64,000 bases of DNA. Source: Plazaster borealis (Eukaryota; Echinodermata; Asteroidea; Forcipulatida; Labidiasteridae). Made by a program: the position numbers and the translations under genes. The notes beneath the pieces are model-generated. The model was not told where the DNA came from, ran no database searches, and was given only the letters and a program-made list of their open reading frames with translations. The DNA lies in assembly GCA_021014325.1 (NCBI GenBank), contig CM037472.1, positions 7,378,001 to 7,442,000 of the forward strand. Direction: 5' to 3'. How positions within the stretch are numbered: position 1 is the stretch's first letter; the number at the start of each line of letters is the position of its first letter. Below, piece by piece: positions 51,401-64,000 of the stretch.

Positions 51401-53230
51401 GTTTGGAGACATTTTTTTTTAAATGTGCTAAGAATGCTCTGAGATTAATTCTGTACCAAGAAACATGGGTGTGCTGATGCTACTGGTTCAATCTGAGCGA
51501 GTTTGGAGACACTTTTTTGTAGAAGTGCTCATATTGTTCTGAGATTAATTCTGCACGAAAAAAACACGGGTGTGCTGATGCTACTTGTTCAATCTCAGCG
51601 AGTTTGGAGACAATTTTTTTTTCAAAACGATCAGAAAGCTCCGAAATTAATTCTGTACTATGAAACATGGGTGTGCTGATGCTACATGTTCACTCAGCGA
51701 GTTTGGAGAAACTTTTTGTGTGAAAGTGGTCAGATTGCTCTGAGATTAATTATGCACTAAGAAACAGGGGTGTGCTGAAGCTCCTCGTTAAATCTCAGCG
51801 AGTTTTCAGACAATTTTTTTTAAATGTGCTTAAGAATGCTCTGAGATTAATTCTGTACTAAGAAACATGGGTGTGCTGATGCTACTGGTTCAATCTGAGC
51901 GAGTTTGGAGACACTTTTTTGTAGAAGTGCTCAGAATGCTCCGAGATTAATTCTGTACTAAGGAAACATGGGTGTGCTGATGCTACTGGTTCAATCTCAG
52001 CGAGTTTGGAGACACTTATTTTTAAGGTGATCAGATTGCTCTCAGATTAATTCTGCACTAAAAAGCACGGGTGCGATGATGCTACTCGTTCAATCTCAGT
52101 GAGTTTGGAGACACTTTTTTGTGACAGTGCTCAGAATGCTCCGAGATTAATTCTGTACTAAGGAAACATGGGTGTGCTGATGCTACTGGTTCAATCTCAG
52201 CGAGTTTTGAGACACTTTTTTTTTAAAGTACTCAGATTGCTCCGAGATTAATTCTGTACTAAGGAAACGTGGGTGTGCTGAAGCTGCTCGCTCAATCTCA
52301 GCGAGTTTGGAGACTTTTTTTGAAGAAGTGCTCATATTGCTCTGAGATTAATTATGCACGAAAAGACACGGGTGTGCTGATGCTACTGGTTCGATCTCAG
52401 CGAGTTTGGAGACAATTTTTTTTTCAAAACGCTCAGAAAGCTCCGAAATTAATTCTGTACTATGAAACATGGGTGTGCTGATGCTACATGTTCACTCAGC
52501 GAGTTTGGAGAAACTTTTTGTGTGAAAGTGGTCAGATTGCTCTGAGATTAATTATCCACTAAGAAACAGGGGTGTGCTGAAGCTCCTCGTTAAATCTCAG
52601 CGAGTTTTCAGACAATTTTTTTTAAATGTGCTTAAGAATGCTCCGAGATTAATTATGTACTAAGAAACATGGGTGTGCTGATGCTACTGGTTCAATCTGA
52701 GCGAGTTTGGAGACACTTTTTTGTAGAAGTGCTCATATTGCTCTGAGATCAATTCTGCACGAAAAAACACGGGTGTGCTGATGCTACTGGTTCAATCTCA
52801 GCGAGTTTGGAGACACTTTTTGTGTGAAAGTGGTCAGATTGCTCTGAGATTAAATTATGCACTAAGAAACATGGGTGTGCTGAAGCTCCTCGTTAAATCT
52901 CAGCGAGTTTTCAGACATTTTTTTTAAAATGTGCTAAGAATGCTCCGAGATTAATTCTGTACTAAGAAACATTGGGTGTGCTGATGCTACATGTTCAATC
53001 TCAGCGAGTTTGGAGACATTTTTTTTAAAATGTGCTAAGAATGCTCTGAGATTAATTCTGTACCAAGAAACATGGGTGTGCTGATGCTACTGGTTCAATC
53101 TGAGCGAGTTTGGAGACACTTTTTTGTAGAAGTGCTTATATTGTTCTGAGATTAATTCTGCACGAAAAAAACACGGGTGTGCTGATGCTACTTGTTCAAT
53201 CTCAGCGAGTTTGGAGACAATTTGTTTTTA
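48415..53230 (+). repeat. 1,606 bp higher-order repeat (about three copies)
   Basis: The variant AACGATCAGAAAGCTCCGAA occurs at 48415, 50021 and 51626, spaced 1,606 and 1,605 bp, and the monomers between follow in the same order. The third copy ends near 53220. Confidence 0.85.
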
Positions 53231-53785
53231 AAAATGCATAGAATGCTCCGAGATTAATTCTGTACCAAGAAACATGGGTGTGCTGAAGCTCCTCGTTCAA
53301 TCTCAGCGAGTTTGGAGACAAATTTTTTATTTAAAGTGCATAGAATGCTCCGAGATTAATTCTGTTTTAAGAAACATGGGTGTGCTCATGCTACTAGTTC
53401 AAACTCAGTGAGTTTGGAGCGATTTTTTTTTGTGAAAGTGCTCAGATTGCTCTGAGATTAATTCTGCACTGAGAAACTTGGGTGTGCTGAAGCTCCTCGT
53501 TCAATCTGAGCGAGTTTGGAGACAATTTTTTTTCAAAATGCTCAGAAAGCTCCGAAATTAATTTTGTACTATGAAACATGGGTGTGCTGATGCTACATGT
53601 TCACTCAGCGAGTTTGGAGACACTTTTTGTGTGAAAGTGGTCAGATTGCTCTGAGATTAATTATGCACTAAGAAACATGGGTGTGCTGAAGCTCCTCGTT
53701 AAATCTCAGCAACTTTTTTGTGAAAGTGCTCAGATTACTCTGAGATTAATTCCACACGAAAAAACATGGGTGTGCTGAATCTACT

Positions 53786-56700
53786 CTTAAATCTCGGAGC
53801 AATCTCAGTACTTTCACAAAAAAGTGTCTCCAAACTCGCCGAGATTTAACGAGTAGCTTCAGAACACCCATGTTTCTTAGTGCAGAATTAATCTCAGAGC
53901 AATCTGATCACTTTAAACAAAAAGTGTCTGCAAACACGCTGAGATTACCCCGTGGAGCATCAATCAGCCCACCCGTTTTTTTTAGTACAGAATTAATCTC
54001 AGAGCAATCTGAGCCATTTAAAAAAAAGTGTCTCCAAACTCGCTGAGATTTAACGATTAGCCTCAGCACACCCGTGTTTTTTAGTGCAGAATTAATCTCG
54101 GAGCAATCTGAGCCATTTTTAAAAAAAGTGTCTCCAAACTCGCTGAGATTTAACAAGTATTATCAGCACACCCATGTTTCTTAGTGCAAAATTAATTTCA
54201 GAGCAATCTGATCAGTTTTAACAAAAAGCGTCTGCAATCTCGCCGAGCCTTAACGAGTAGCATGAGCACACCCGTGTTTCTTAAAACAGAATTAATCTGA
54301 TCACTTTGAAAATAAGTGTCTCCAAACTCGCTGAGATTGAACCAGCAGCTTCAGCACACCCGTGTTTCTTAGTGCAGAATTAATCTTAGATCAATCTGAG
54401 CACTTTCACAAAAAAGTGTCTCCAAACTCACTGAGATTGAACGAGTAGCATCATCACACCGGTGTTTTTTAGTGCAGAATATCTGATCACTTTAAAAAAA
54501 AAGTGTCTCCAAACTTGCTGAGATTGAACGAGTAGCTTCAGCACACCCGTGTTTCTTAGTGCAGAATTAATCTTAGAGCAATCTGAGCACTTTCACAAAA
54601 AAGTGTCTCCAAACTCACTGAGATTGAACGAGTAGCATCATCACACCCGTGTTTTTTAGTGCAAAATTAATCTCAGAGCAATCTGATCACTTTGAAAATA
54701 AGTGTCTCCAAACTCGCTGAGATTGAACCAGTAGCATCAGCACACCCGTGTTTCATAGTACAGAATTAATCTCGGAGCATTCTGAGCACTTTAAAAAAAA
54801 GTGTCTCCAAACTTGCTGAGATTGAACGAGTAGCTTCAGCACACCCGTGTTTCTTAGTGCAGAATTAATCTCAGAGCACTCTGAGCACTTTACACAAAAA
54901 GTGTCTCCAAACACGCTGAGATTGAACGAGTAGCTTCAGCACACCCGTATTTCTTAGTACAGAATTAATTTCAGAGCAATCTGAGCCAATTAAAAAAAAA
55001 GTGTCTCCAAACTCGCTGAGATTGAACCAGTAGCATCAGCACACCCATGTTTCTTAGTACAGAATTAATCTCGGAGCATTCTGAGCACTTTCACGAAAAA
55101 GTGTCTCCAAAGTAACGGATATTGAACGAGTAGCATCATCACACCCGTGTTTTTTAGTGCAGAATTAATCTCGGAGCAATCTCATCACTTTAAAAATAAG
55201 TGTCTCCAAACTCGCTGAGATTGAACCAGTAGCATCAGCACACCCGTGTTTCATAGTACAGAATTAATCTCGGAGCATTCTGAGCACTTTCAAAAAAAAG
55301 TGTCTCCAAACTCACTGAGATTGAACGAGTAGCATCATCACACCCGTGTTTTTTAGTGCAGAATTAATCTCAGAGCAATCTGATCACTTTGAAAATAAGT
55401 GTCTCCAAACTCGCTGAGATTGAACCAGTAGCTTCAGCACATCCATGTTTCTTAGTGCAGAATTAATCTCAGAGCAATCTGAGCACTTTTCAAAAAAAGT
55501 GTCTTCAAACTCGCTGAGATTGAACCAGTAGCATCAGCACACCCATGTTTCTTAGTACAGAATTAATCTCAGAGCAATCTGAGCACTTAAAAAAAAAAGT
55601 GTCTCCAAACACGCTGAGATTGAACCAGTAGCAACAGCACACCCATGTTTCTTAGTACAGAATTAATCTCAGGGCATTCTGAGCAATTTGTAAAAAAAGT
55701 GTCTCCAAACTCGCTGACATTGAACCAGTAGCATCATCACACCCGTGTTTTTTAGTACAGAATTAATTTCAGAGCAATCTGAGCCAATTAAAAAAAAAGA
55801 GATTGAACCAGTAGCATCAATCCATGTTTCTTAGTACAGAATTAATTTCAGAGCAATCTGAGCCAATTAAAAAAAAGTGTCTCCAAACTCGCTGAGATTG
55901 AACCAGTAGCATCAGCACACCCATGTTTCTTAGTACAGAATAAATCTCGGAGCATTCTGAGCACTTTCACAAAAAAGTTTCTCCAAACTCGCTGAGATTG
56001 AACCAGTAGCATCAGCACACCCGTGTTTCATAGTACAGAATTAATCTCGGAGCATTCTGAGCCATTTAAAAAAAACTGTCTCCAAACTTGCTGAGATTGA
56101 ACGAGTAGCTTCAGCACACCCGTGTTTCTTAGTGCAGAATTAATCTTAGAGTAATCTGAGCACTTTCACAAAAAAGTTTCTCCAAACTCGCTGAGATTGA
56201 ACCAGTAGCATCAGCACACCCGTGTTTCTTAGTACAGAATTAATTTCAGAGCAATCCAGTAGCATCAGCACACCCATGTTTCTTACTGCAGAATTAATTT
56301 CAGAGCAATCTGATCACTTTAAACAAAAAGTGTCTCCACACTCGCTGAGATTGAACCAGTAGCATCAGCACACGCATGTTTCTTAGTACAGAATTAATTT
56401 CAGAGCAATCTGAGCCATTTAAAAAAAAAGTGTCTCCACACTTGCTGAGATTGAACCAGTAGCATCAGCACACTCATGTTTCTTAGTGCAGAATTAATCA
56501 CGGAGCATTTTGAGTACTTTTAAAACAAAATTGTCTCCAAACTCGCTGAGATTGAAATCAGTAGCATCAGCACACCCGTGTTTTTAGTGCAAAATCAATA
56601 TCAGAGCAATCTGATCACTTTACACAAAAAGTGTCTCCAAACACGCTGAGATTGAACGAGTAAGCTTCAGCACACCCATGTTTTTTAGTACAGAATTAAT

Positions 56701-59700
56701 CTCGGAGGATTCTGTGCACTTTCACAAAAAAAGTTTCTCCAAACTCGCTGAGATTGAACCAGTAGCATCAGCACACCCATGTTTCTTAGTACAGAATTAA
56801 TCTCAGAGCAATCTGAGCACTTAAAAAAAAAGTGTCTCCAAACACGCTCAGATTGAACCAGTAGCATCAGCACACCCATGTTTCTTAGTACAGAATTAAT
56901 CTCAGGGCATTCTGAGCACTTTGTAAAAAAAGTGTCTCCAAACTCGCTGAGATTGAACCAGTAGCATCAGCACACCCGTGTTTCATAGTACAGAATTAAT
57001 CTCGGAGCATTCTGAGCCATTTAAAAAAAACTGTCTCCAAACTTGCTGAGATTGAACGAGTAGCTTCAGCACACCCGTGTTTCTTAGTGCAGAATTAATC
57101 TTAGAGTAATCTGAGCACTTTCACAAAAAGTTTCTCCAAACTCGCTGAGATTGAACCAGTAGCATCAGCACACCCGTGTTTCTTAGTACAGAATTAATTT
57201 CAGAGCAATCCAGTAGCATCAGCACACCCATGTTTCTTACTGCAGAATTAATTTCAGAGCAATCTGATCACTTTAAACAAAAAGTGTCTCCACACTCGCT
57301 GAGATTGAACCAGTAGCATCAGCACACGCATGTTTCTTAGTACAGAATTAATTTCAGAGCAATCTGAGCCATTTAAAAAAAAAGTGTCTCCACACTTGCT
57401 GAGATTGAACCAGTAGCATCAGCACACTCATGTTTCTTAGTGCAGAATTAATCACGGAGCATTTTGAGTACTTTTAAAACAAAATTGTCTCCAAACTCGC
57501 TGAGATTGAAATCAGTAGCATCAGCACACCCATGTTTTTTAGTACAGAATTAATCTCAGGGCATTCTGAGCACTTTGTAAAAAAAGTGTCTCCAAACTCG
57601 CTGAGATTGAACCAGTAGCATCATCACACCCGTGTTTTTTAGTGCAGAATTAATCTCAGAGCAATCTGATCACTTTAAAATTAGTGTCTCCAAACTCGCT
57701 GAGATTGAACCAGTAGCATCAGCACACCCGTGTTTCATAGTACAGAATTAATCTCGGAGCATTCTGAGCACATTAAAAAAAAGTGTTTCCAAACTTACTG
57801 AGATTGAACGAGTAGCTTCAGCGCACCCGTGTTTCTTAGTGCAGAATTAATCTCAGAGCAATCTGATCACTTTAAAATTAGTGTCTCCAAACTCGCTGAG
57901 ATTGAACCAGTAGCATCAGCACACCCGTGTTTCATAGTACAGAATTAATCTCGGAGCATTCTGAGCACATTAAAAAAAAGTGTCTCCAAACTTACTGAGA
58001 TTGAACGAGTAGCTTCAGCACACCCGTGTTTCTTATTGCAGAATTAATCTTAGAGCAATCTGAGCACTTTACACAAAAAGTGTCTCCAAACACGCTGAGA
58101 TTGAACCAGTAGCTTCAGCACACCCGTATTTGTTAGTACAGAATTAATTTCAGAGCAATCTGAGCCAATTAAAAAAAGGTGTCTCCAAACTCGCTGAGAT
58201 TGAACCAGTAGCATCAGCACACCATGTTTCTTAGTACAGAATTAATTTCAGAGCAATCCAGTAGCATCAGCACACCCATGTTTCTTACTGCAGAATTAAT
58301 TTCAGAGCAATCTGATCACTTTAAACAAAAAGTGTCTCCACACTCGCTGAGATTGAACCAGTAGCATCACAGCACACCCATGTTTCTTAGTACAAAATTA
58401 ATTTCAGAGCAATCTGATCACTTTAAAAATTAGTGTCTCCAAACTCGCTGAGATTGAACCAGTAGCATCAGCACACCCATGTTTCTTATTGCAGAATTAA
58501 TCTCGGAGCATTCTGAGCACATTAAAAATTAGTGTCTCCAAACTCGCTGAGATTGAACCAGTAGCATCAGCACACCCGTGTTTCACAGTACAGAATTAAT
58601 CTCGGAGCATTCTGAGCACATTAAAAAAAAGTGTCTCCAAACTTGCTGAGATTAAACCGAGTAGCTTCAGCACACCCGTGTTTCTTAGTCCAGAATTAAT
58701 CTTAGAGCAATCTGAGCCAATTAAAAAAAAAGTGTCTCCAAACTCGCTGAGATTGAACCAGTAGCATCAGCATACCCATGTTTCTTAGTACAGAATTAAT
58801 CTCGGAGCATTCTGAGCACTTTCACAAAAAAGTGTCTCCAAACTCACTGAGATTGAACCAGTAGCATCAGCACACCCGTGTTTCTTAGTACAGAATTAAT
58901 TTCAGAGCAATCCAGTAGCATCAGCACACCCATGTTTCTTACTGCAGAATTAATTTCAGAGCAATCTGATCACTTTAAACAAAAAGTGTCTCCACACTCG
59001 CTGAGATTGAACCAGTAGCATCACAGCACACCCATGTTTCTTAGTACAAAATTAATTTCAGAGCAATCTGATCACTTTAAAAATTAGTGTCTCCAAACTC
59101 GCTGAGATTGAACCAGTAGCATCAGCACACCCGTGTTTCACAGTACAGAATTAATCTCGGAGCATTCTGAGCACATTAAAAAAAAGTGTCTCCAAACTTG
59201 CTGAGATTAAACGAGTAGCTTCAGCACACCCGTGTTTCTTAGTGCAGAATTAATCTTAGAGCAATCTGAGCCAATTAAAAAAAAGTGTCTCCAAACTCGC
59301 TGAGATTGAACCAGTAGCATCAGCACACCCATGTTTCTTAGTACAGAATTAATCTCGGAGCATTCTGAGCACTTTCACAAAAAAAGTTTCTCCAAACTCG
59401 CTGAGATTGAACCAGTAGCATCAGCACACCCATGTTTCTTAGTACAGAATTAATCTCAGAGCAATCTGAGCACTTAAAAAAAAAGTGTCTCCAAACACGC
59501 TCAGATTGAACCAGTAGCATCAGCACACCCATGTTTCTTAGTACAGAATTAATCTCAGGGCATTCTGAGCACTTTGTAAAAAAAGTGTCTCCAAACTCGC
59601 TGAGATTGAACGAGTAGCATCATCACACCCGTGTTTTTTAGTGCAGAATTAATCTCAGAGCAATCTGATCACTTTAAAATTAGTGTCTCCAAACTCGCTG

Positions 59701-62700
59701 AGATTGAACCAGTAGCATCAGCACACCCGTGTTTCATAGTACAGAATTAATCTCGGAGCATTCTGAGCACATTAAAAAAAAGTGTCTCCAAACTTACTGA
59801 GATTGAACGAGTAGCTTCAGCACACCCGTGTTTCTTAGTGCAGAATTAATCTTAGAGCAATCTGAGCACTTTACACAAAAAGTGTCTCTAAACACGCTGA
59901 GATTGAACGAGTAGCTTCAGCACACCCGTATTTGTTAGTACAGAATTAATTTCAGAGCAATCTGAGCCAATTAAAAAAAGTGTCTCCAAACTCGCTGAGA
60001 TTGAACCAGTAGCATCAGCACACCCATGTTTCTTAGTACAGAATTAATCTCGGAGCATTATGAGCACTTTCACAAAAAAGTGTCTCCAAACTCGCTGAGA
60101 TTGAACCAGTAGCATCAGCACACCCGTGTTTCTTAGTACAGAATTAATTTCAGAGCAATCTGATCACTTTAAACAAAAAGTGTCTCCACACTCGCTGAGA
60201 TTGAACCAGTAGCATCACAGCACACCCGTGTTTCATAGTACAGAACTAATCTCGGAGCATTCTGAGCACTTTAAAAAAAGTGTCTCCAAACTTGCTGAGA
60301 TTGAACGAGTAGCTTCAGCACATCCATGTTTCTTAGTGCAGAATTAATCTCGGAGCAATCTGATCACTTTAAAAATAAGTGTCTCCAAACTCACTGAGAT
60401 TGAACGAGTAGCATCATCACACCCGTGTTTTTTAGTGCAGAATTAATCTCAGAGCAATCTGATCACTTTAAAAATAAGTGTCTCCAAACTCGCTGAGATT
60501 GAACGAGTAGCATCAGCACACCCGTGTTTCATAGTGCAGAATTAATCTCGGAGCATTCTGAGCACATTAAAAAAAAGTGTCTCCAAACTTACTGAGATTG
60601 AACGAGTAGCTTCAGCACACCCGTGTTTCTTAGTGCAGAATTAATCTTAGAGCAATCTGAGCACTTTACACAAAAAGTGTCTCCAAACACGCTGAGATTG
60701 AACGAGTAGCTTCAGCACACCCGTATTTGTTAGTACAGAATTAATTTCAGAGCAATCTGAGCCAATTAAAAAAAAGTGTCTCCAAACTCGCTGAGATTGA
60801 ACCAGTAGCATCAGCACACCCATGTTTCTTAGTACAGAATTAATCTCGGAGCATTCTGAGCACTTTCACAAAAAAGTTTCTCCAAACTCGCTGAGATTGA
60901 ACCAGTAGCATCAGCACACCCATGTTTCTTACTGCAGAATTAATTTCAGAGCAATCTGATCACTTTAAACAAAAAGTGTCTCCACACTCGCTGAGATTGA
61001 ACCAGTAGCATCACAGCACACCCATGTTTCTTAGTACAAAATTAATTTCAGAGCAATCTGATCACTTTAAAAATTAGTGTCTCCAAACTCGCTGAGATTG
61101 AACCAGTAGCATCAGCACACCCGTGTTTCACAGTACAGAATTAATCTCGGAGCATTCTGAGCACATTAAAAATTAGTGTCTCCAAACTCGCTGAGATTGA
61201 ACCAGTAGCATCAGCACACCCGTGTTTCACAGTACAGAATTAATCTCGGAGCATTCTGAGCACATTAAAAAAAAGTGTCTCCAAACTTGCTGAGATTAAA
61301 CGAGTAGCTTCAGCACACCCGTATTTGTTAGTACAGAATTAATTTCAGAGCAATCTGAGCCAATTAAAAAAAAGTGTCTCCAAACTCGCTGAGATTGAAC
61401 CAGTAGCATCAGCACACCATGTTTCTTAGTACAGAATTAATTTCAGAGCAATCCAGTAGCATCAGCACACCCATGTTTCTTACTGCAGAATTAATTTCAG
61501 AGCAATCTGATCACTTTAAACAAAAAGTGTCTCCACACTCGCTGAGATTGAACCAGTAGCATCACAGCACACCCATGTTTCTTAGTACAAAATTAATTTC
61601 AGAGCAATCTGATCACTTTAAAAATTAGTGTCTCCAAACTCGCTGAGATTGAACCAGTAGCATCAGCACACCCGTGTTTCATAGTACAGAATTAATCTCG
61701 GAGCATTCTGAGCACATTAAAAAAAAGTGTCTCCAAACTTACTGAGATTGAACGAGTAGCTTCAGCACACCCGTGTTTCTTAGTGCAGAATTAATCTTAG
61801 AGCAATCTGAGCACTTTACACAAAAAGTGTCTCTAAACACGCTGAGATTGAACGAGTAGCTTCAGCACACCCGTATTTGTTAGTACAGAATTAATTTCAG
61901 AGCAATCTGAGCCAATTAAAAAAAGTGTCTCCAAACTCGCTGAGATTGAACCAGTAGCATCAGCACACCCATGTTTCTTAGTACAGAATTAATCTCGGAG
62001 CATTATGAGCACTTTCACAAAAAAGTGTCTCCAAACTCGCTGAGATTGAACCAGTAGCATCAGCACACCCGTGTTTCTTAGTACAGAATTAATTTCAGAG
62101 CAATCTGATCACTTTAAAAAAAAAGTGTCTCCACACTCGCTGAGATTGAACCAGTAGCATCACAGCACACCCGTGTTTCATAGTACAGAACTAATCTCGG
62201 AGCATTCTGAGCACTTTAAAAAAAGTGTCTCCAAACTTGCTGAGATTGAACGAGTAGCTTCAGCACATCCATGTTTCTTAGTGCAGAATTAATCTCGGAG
62301 CAATCTGATCACTTTAAAAATAAGTGTCTCCAAACTCACTGAGATTGAACGAGTAGCATCATCACACCCGTATTTTTTAGTGCAGAATTAATCTCAGAGC
62401 ATTCTGAGCACTTTAAAAAAAAGTGTCTCCAAACTCGCTGAGATTGAACCAGTAGCATCAGCACACCCGTGTTTCTTAGTACAGAATTAATTTCAGAGCA
62501 ATCCAGTAGCATCAGCACACCCATGTTTCTTACTGCAGAATTAATTTCAGAGCAATCTGATCACTTTAAACAAAAAGTGTCTCCACACTCGTTGAGATTG
62601 AACCAGTAGCATCACAGCACACCCATGTTTCTTAGTACAAAATTAATTTCAGAGCAATCTGATCACTTTAAAAATTAGTGTCTCCAAACTCGCTGAGATT

Positions 62701-64000
62701 GAACCAGTAGCATCAGCACACCCGTGTTTCACAGTACAGAATTAATCTCGGAGCATTCTGAGCACATTAAAAATTAGTGTCTCCAAACTCGCTGAGATTG
62801 AACCAGTAGCATCAGCACACCCGTGTTTCACAGTACAGAATTAATCTCGGAGCATTCTGAGCACATTAAAAAAAAGTGTCTCCAAACTTGCTGAGATTAA
62901 ACGAGTAGCTTCAGCACACCCGTGTTTCTTAGTGCAGAATTAATCTTAGAGCAATCTGAGCCAATTAAAAAAAAAGTGTCTCCAAACTCGCTGAGATTGA
63001 ACCAGTAGCATCAGCACACCCATGTTTCTTAGTACAGAATTAATCTCGGAGCATTCTGAGCACTTTCACAAAAAAGTGTCTCCAAACTCACTGAGATTGA
63101 ACGAGTAGCATCATCACACCCGTGTTTTTTAGTGCAGAATTAATCTCAGAGCAATCTGATCACTTTGAAAATAAGTGTCTCCAAACTCGCTGAGATTGAA
63201 CCAGTAGCATCAGCACACCCGTGTTTTTTAGTGCAGAATTAATCTCAGAGCATTCTGAGCACTTTAAAAAAAAGTGTCTCCAAACTCGCTGAGATTGAAC
63301 CAGTAGCATCAGCACACCCATGTTTCTTAGTACAGAATTAATCTCGGAGTATTCTGAGCACTTTCACGAAAAAGTGTCTCCAAAATCACTGAGATTGAAC
63401 GAGTAGCATCATCACACCCGTGTTTTTTAGTGCAGAATTAATCTCAGAGCAATCTGATCACTTTAAAAATAAGTGTCTCCAAACTCGCTGAGATTGAACG
63501 AGTAGCATCAGCACACCCGTGTTTCATAGTGCAGAATTAATCTTAGAGCAATCTGAGCACTTTAAAAAAAAAGTGTCTCCAAACTCGCTGAGATTGAACG
63601 AGTAGCATCAGCACACCCATGTTTCTTAGTGCAGAATTAATATCAGAGTAATCTGAGCACTTTAAAAAGTGTCTCCAAACACAATGAGATTGAACGAGTA
63701 GCATCATCACACCCCTGTTCCTTAGTAAAGAATTAATTTCAGAGCAATGTGAGCCATTTAAAAAAAAAGAGATTGAACCAGTAGCATCAATCCAAGTTTC
63801 TTAGTAAAGAATAAAATTCAGAGCAATCTGAGCCATTTAAAAAAAAAGTGTCTCCAAACTCGCTGAGATTGAACCAGTAGCATCAGCACACCCATGTTTC
63901 TTAGTACAGAATTAATTTCAGAGCAATCTGAGCACTTTACACAAAAAGTGTCTCCAAACTCGCCGAGATTTAACGAGTAGCATCAGCACACCCGTGTTGC
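53786..64000 (-). repeat. Satellite array, reverse block (runs off the window)
   Basis: From about 53790 all monomers are in the minus orientation (CTCGGAGCAATCTCAG, GTGTCTCCAAACTCGCTGAG, TAGCATCAGCACACCC, TTTCTTAGTACAGAATTAAT). Higher-order offsets include about 939 bp (56020 and 56960), 2,653 bp (56685 and 59338) and 1,945 bp (CTCTAAACAC at 59886 and 61831). The block is still running at base 64000. Confidence 0.95.

Larger units (their letters stand above)
42891..53785 (+). repeat. Satellite array, forward block (monomer about 98 bp)
   Basis: Successive monomers start TTAATTCTG at about 42891, 42990, 43089 and 43193, so the period is about 98-104 bp. The monomer order is: TTAATTCTGTACTAAGAAAC, then GGGTGTGCTGATGCTACT, then CAATCTCAGCGAGTTTGGAG, a T-rich tract of 6-13 T, and the hairpin CTCAGATTGCTCTGAG. 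Linked variants (TGTACTAAG / TGCACTAAG, CTACTGG / CTCCTCG) show more than one monomer type. Short open frames in it are products of the repeat and are not genes. About 110 monomers fit in this block. Confidence 0.95.

Noticed and set aside
43578..62524. Many 60-80 codon open frames with MGVLMLLVQSQRVWR-like peptides
   Set aside because: They are the satellite monomer read in one frame and recur at the higher-order spacing. There is no promoter, splice signal or domain.
42648..64000. A CRISPR array
   Set aside because: Repeats are directly adjacent with no unique spacers, the unit is about 98 bp, and the DNA is from an animal.

Overview
The window is animal genomic DNA, probably from a marine invertebrate. 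It is AT-rich, intron-rich and packed with retroelement families typical of invertebrates (DIRS1-like, Penelope-like, L2/CR1/Jockey-like, RTE-like, tRNA-derived SINEs). The only host gene I can support is on the + strand: the orthologue of DYNC2LI1, the dynein-2 light intermediate chain of the ciliary retrograde motor. Ten coding exons, including the last one with its stop, lie between 1371 and 36507; the first exon or exons are upstream of the window. The ten exons join in frame to 316 codons plus a stop.  Layout: 1-1370 is upstream intron. 1371-8844 holds exons a-d with introns full of old dispersed repeats. 8845-17388 is an 8.5 kb intron that contains a complete, open DIRS1-like retrotransposon (9002-15114) with gag, RT/RNase H/methyltransferase-like and tyrosine recombinase frames, inverted terminal repeats and an internal complementary region. 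17389-18924 holds exons e-g and a cluster of tRNA-derived SINEs. 18925-26013 is an intron with three broken non-LTR elements. 26014-28425 holds exons h-i around a second, truncated DIRS fragment. 28426-36435 is an intron with a CR1/Jockey-like 3' end, a 4.3 kb inverted-repeat unit (29975-34306) enclosing a deleted Penelope-like element that ends in a hammerhead ribozyme, and a second Penelope-like fragment with a damaged GIY-YIG domain. The terminal exon is 36436-36507.  Downstream, 37147-41364 is another 4.2 kb inverted-repeat unit; its 1.3 kb arms each carry a Gag-like reading frame and its loop carries an RTE endonuclease fragment. From 42648 to the end of the window (more than 21 kb) there is only a tandem satellite with a monomer of about 98 bp. 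Each monomer carries a short hairpin and an A/T tract. The array inverts twice (near 42891 and 53790) and is organised into higher-order segmental duplications of about 0.66, 0.94, 1.6, 1.9, 2.0 and 2.7 kb.  The genes do not form a pathway; the window is one ciliary gene inflated by transposons beside a satellite block. The items most worth a second look are the hammerhead ribozyme at the edge of the Penelope relic, the two large inverted-repeat units, the apparently intact DIRS element, and the two-way inverted satellite.
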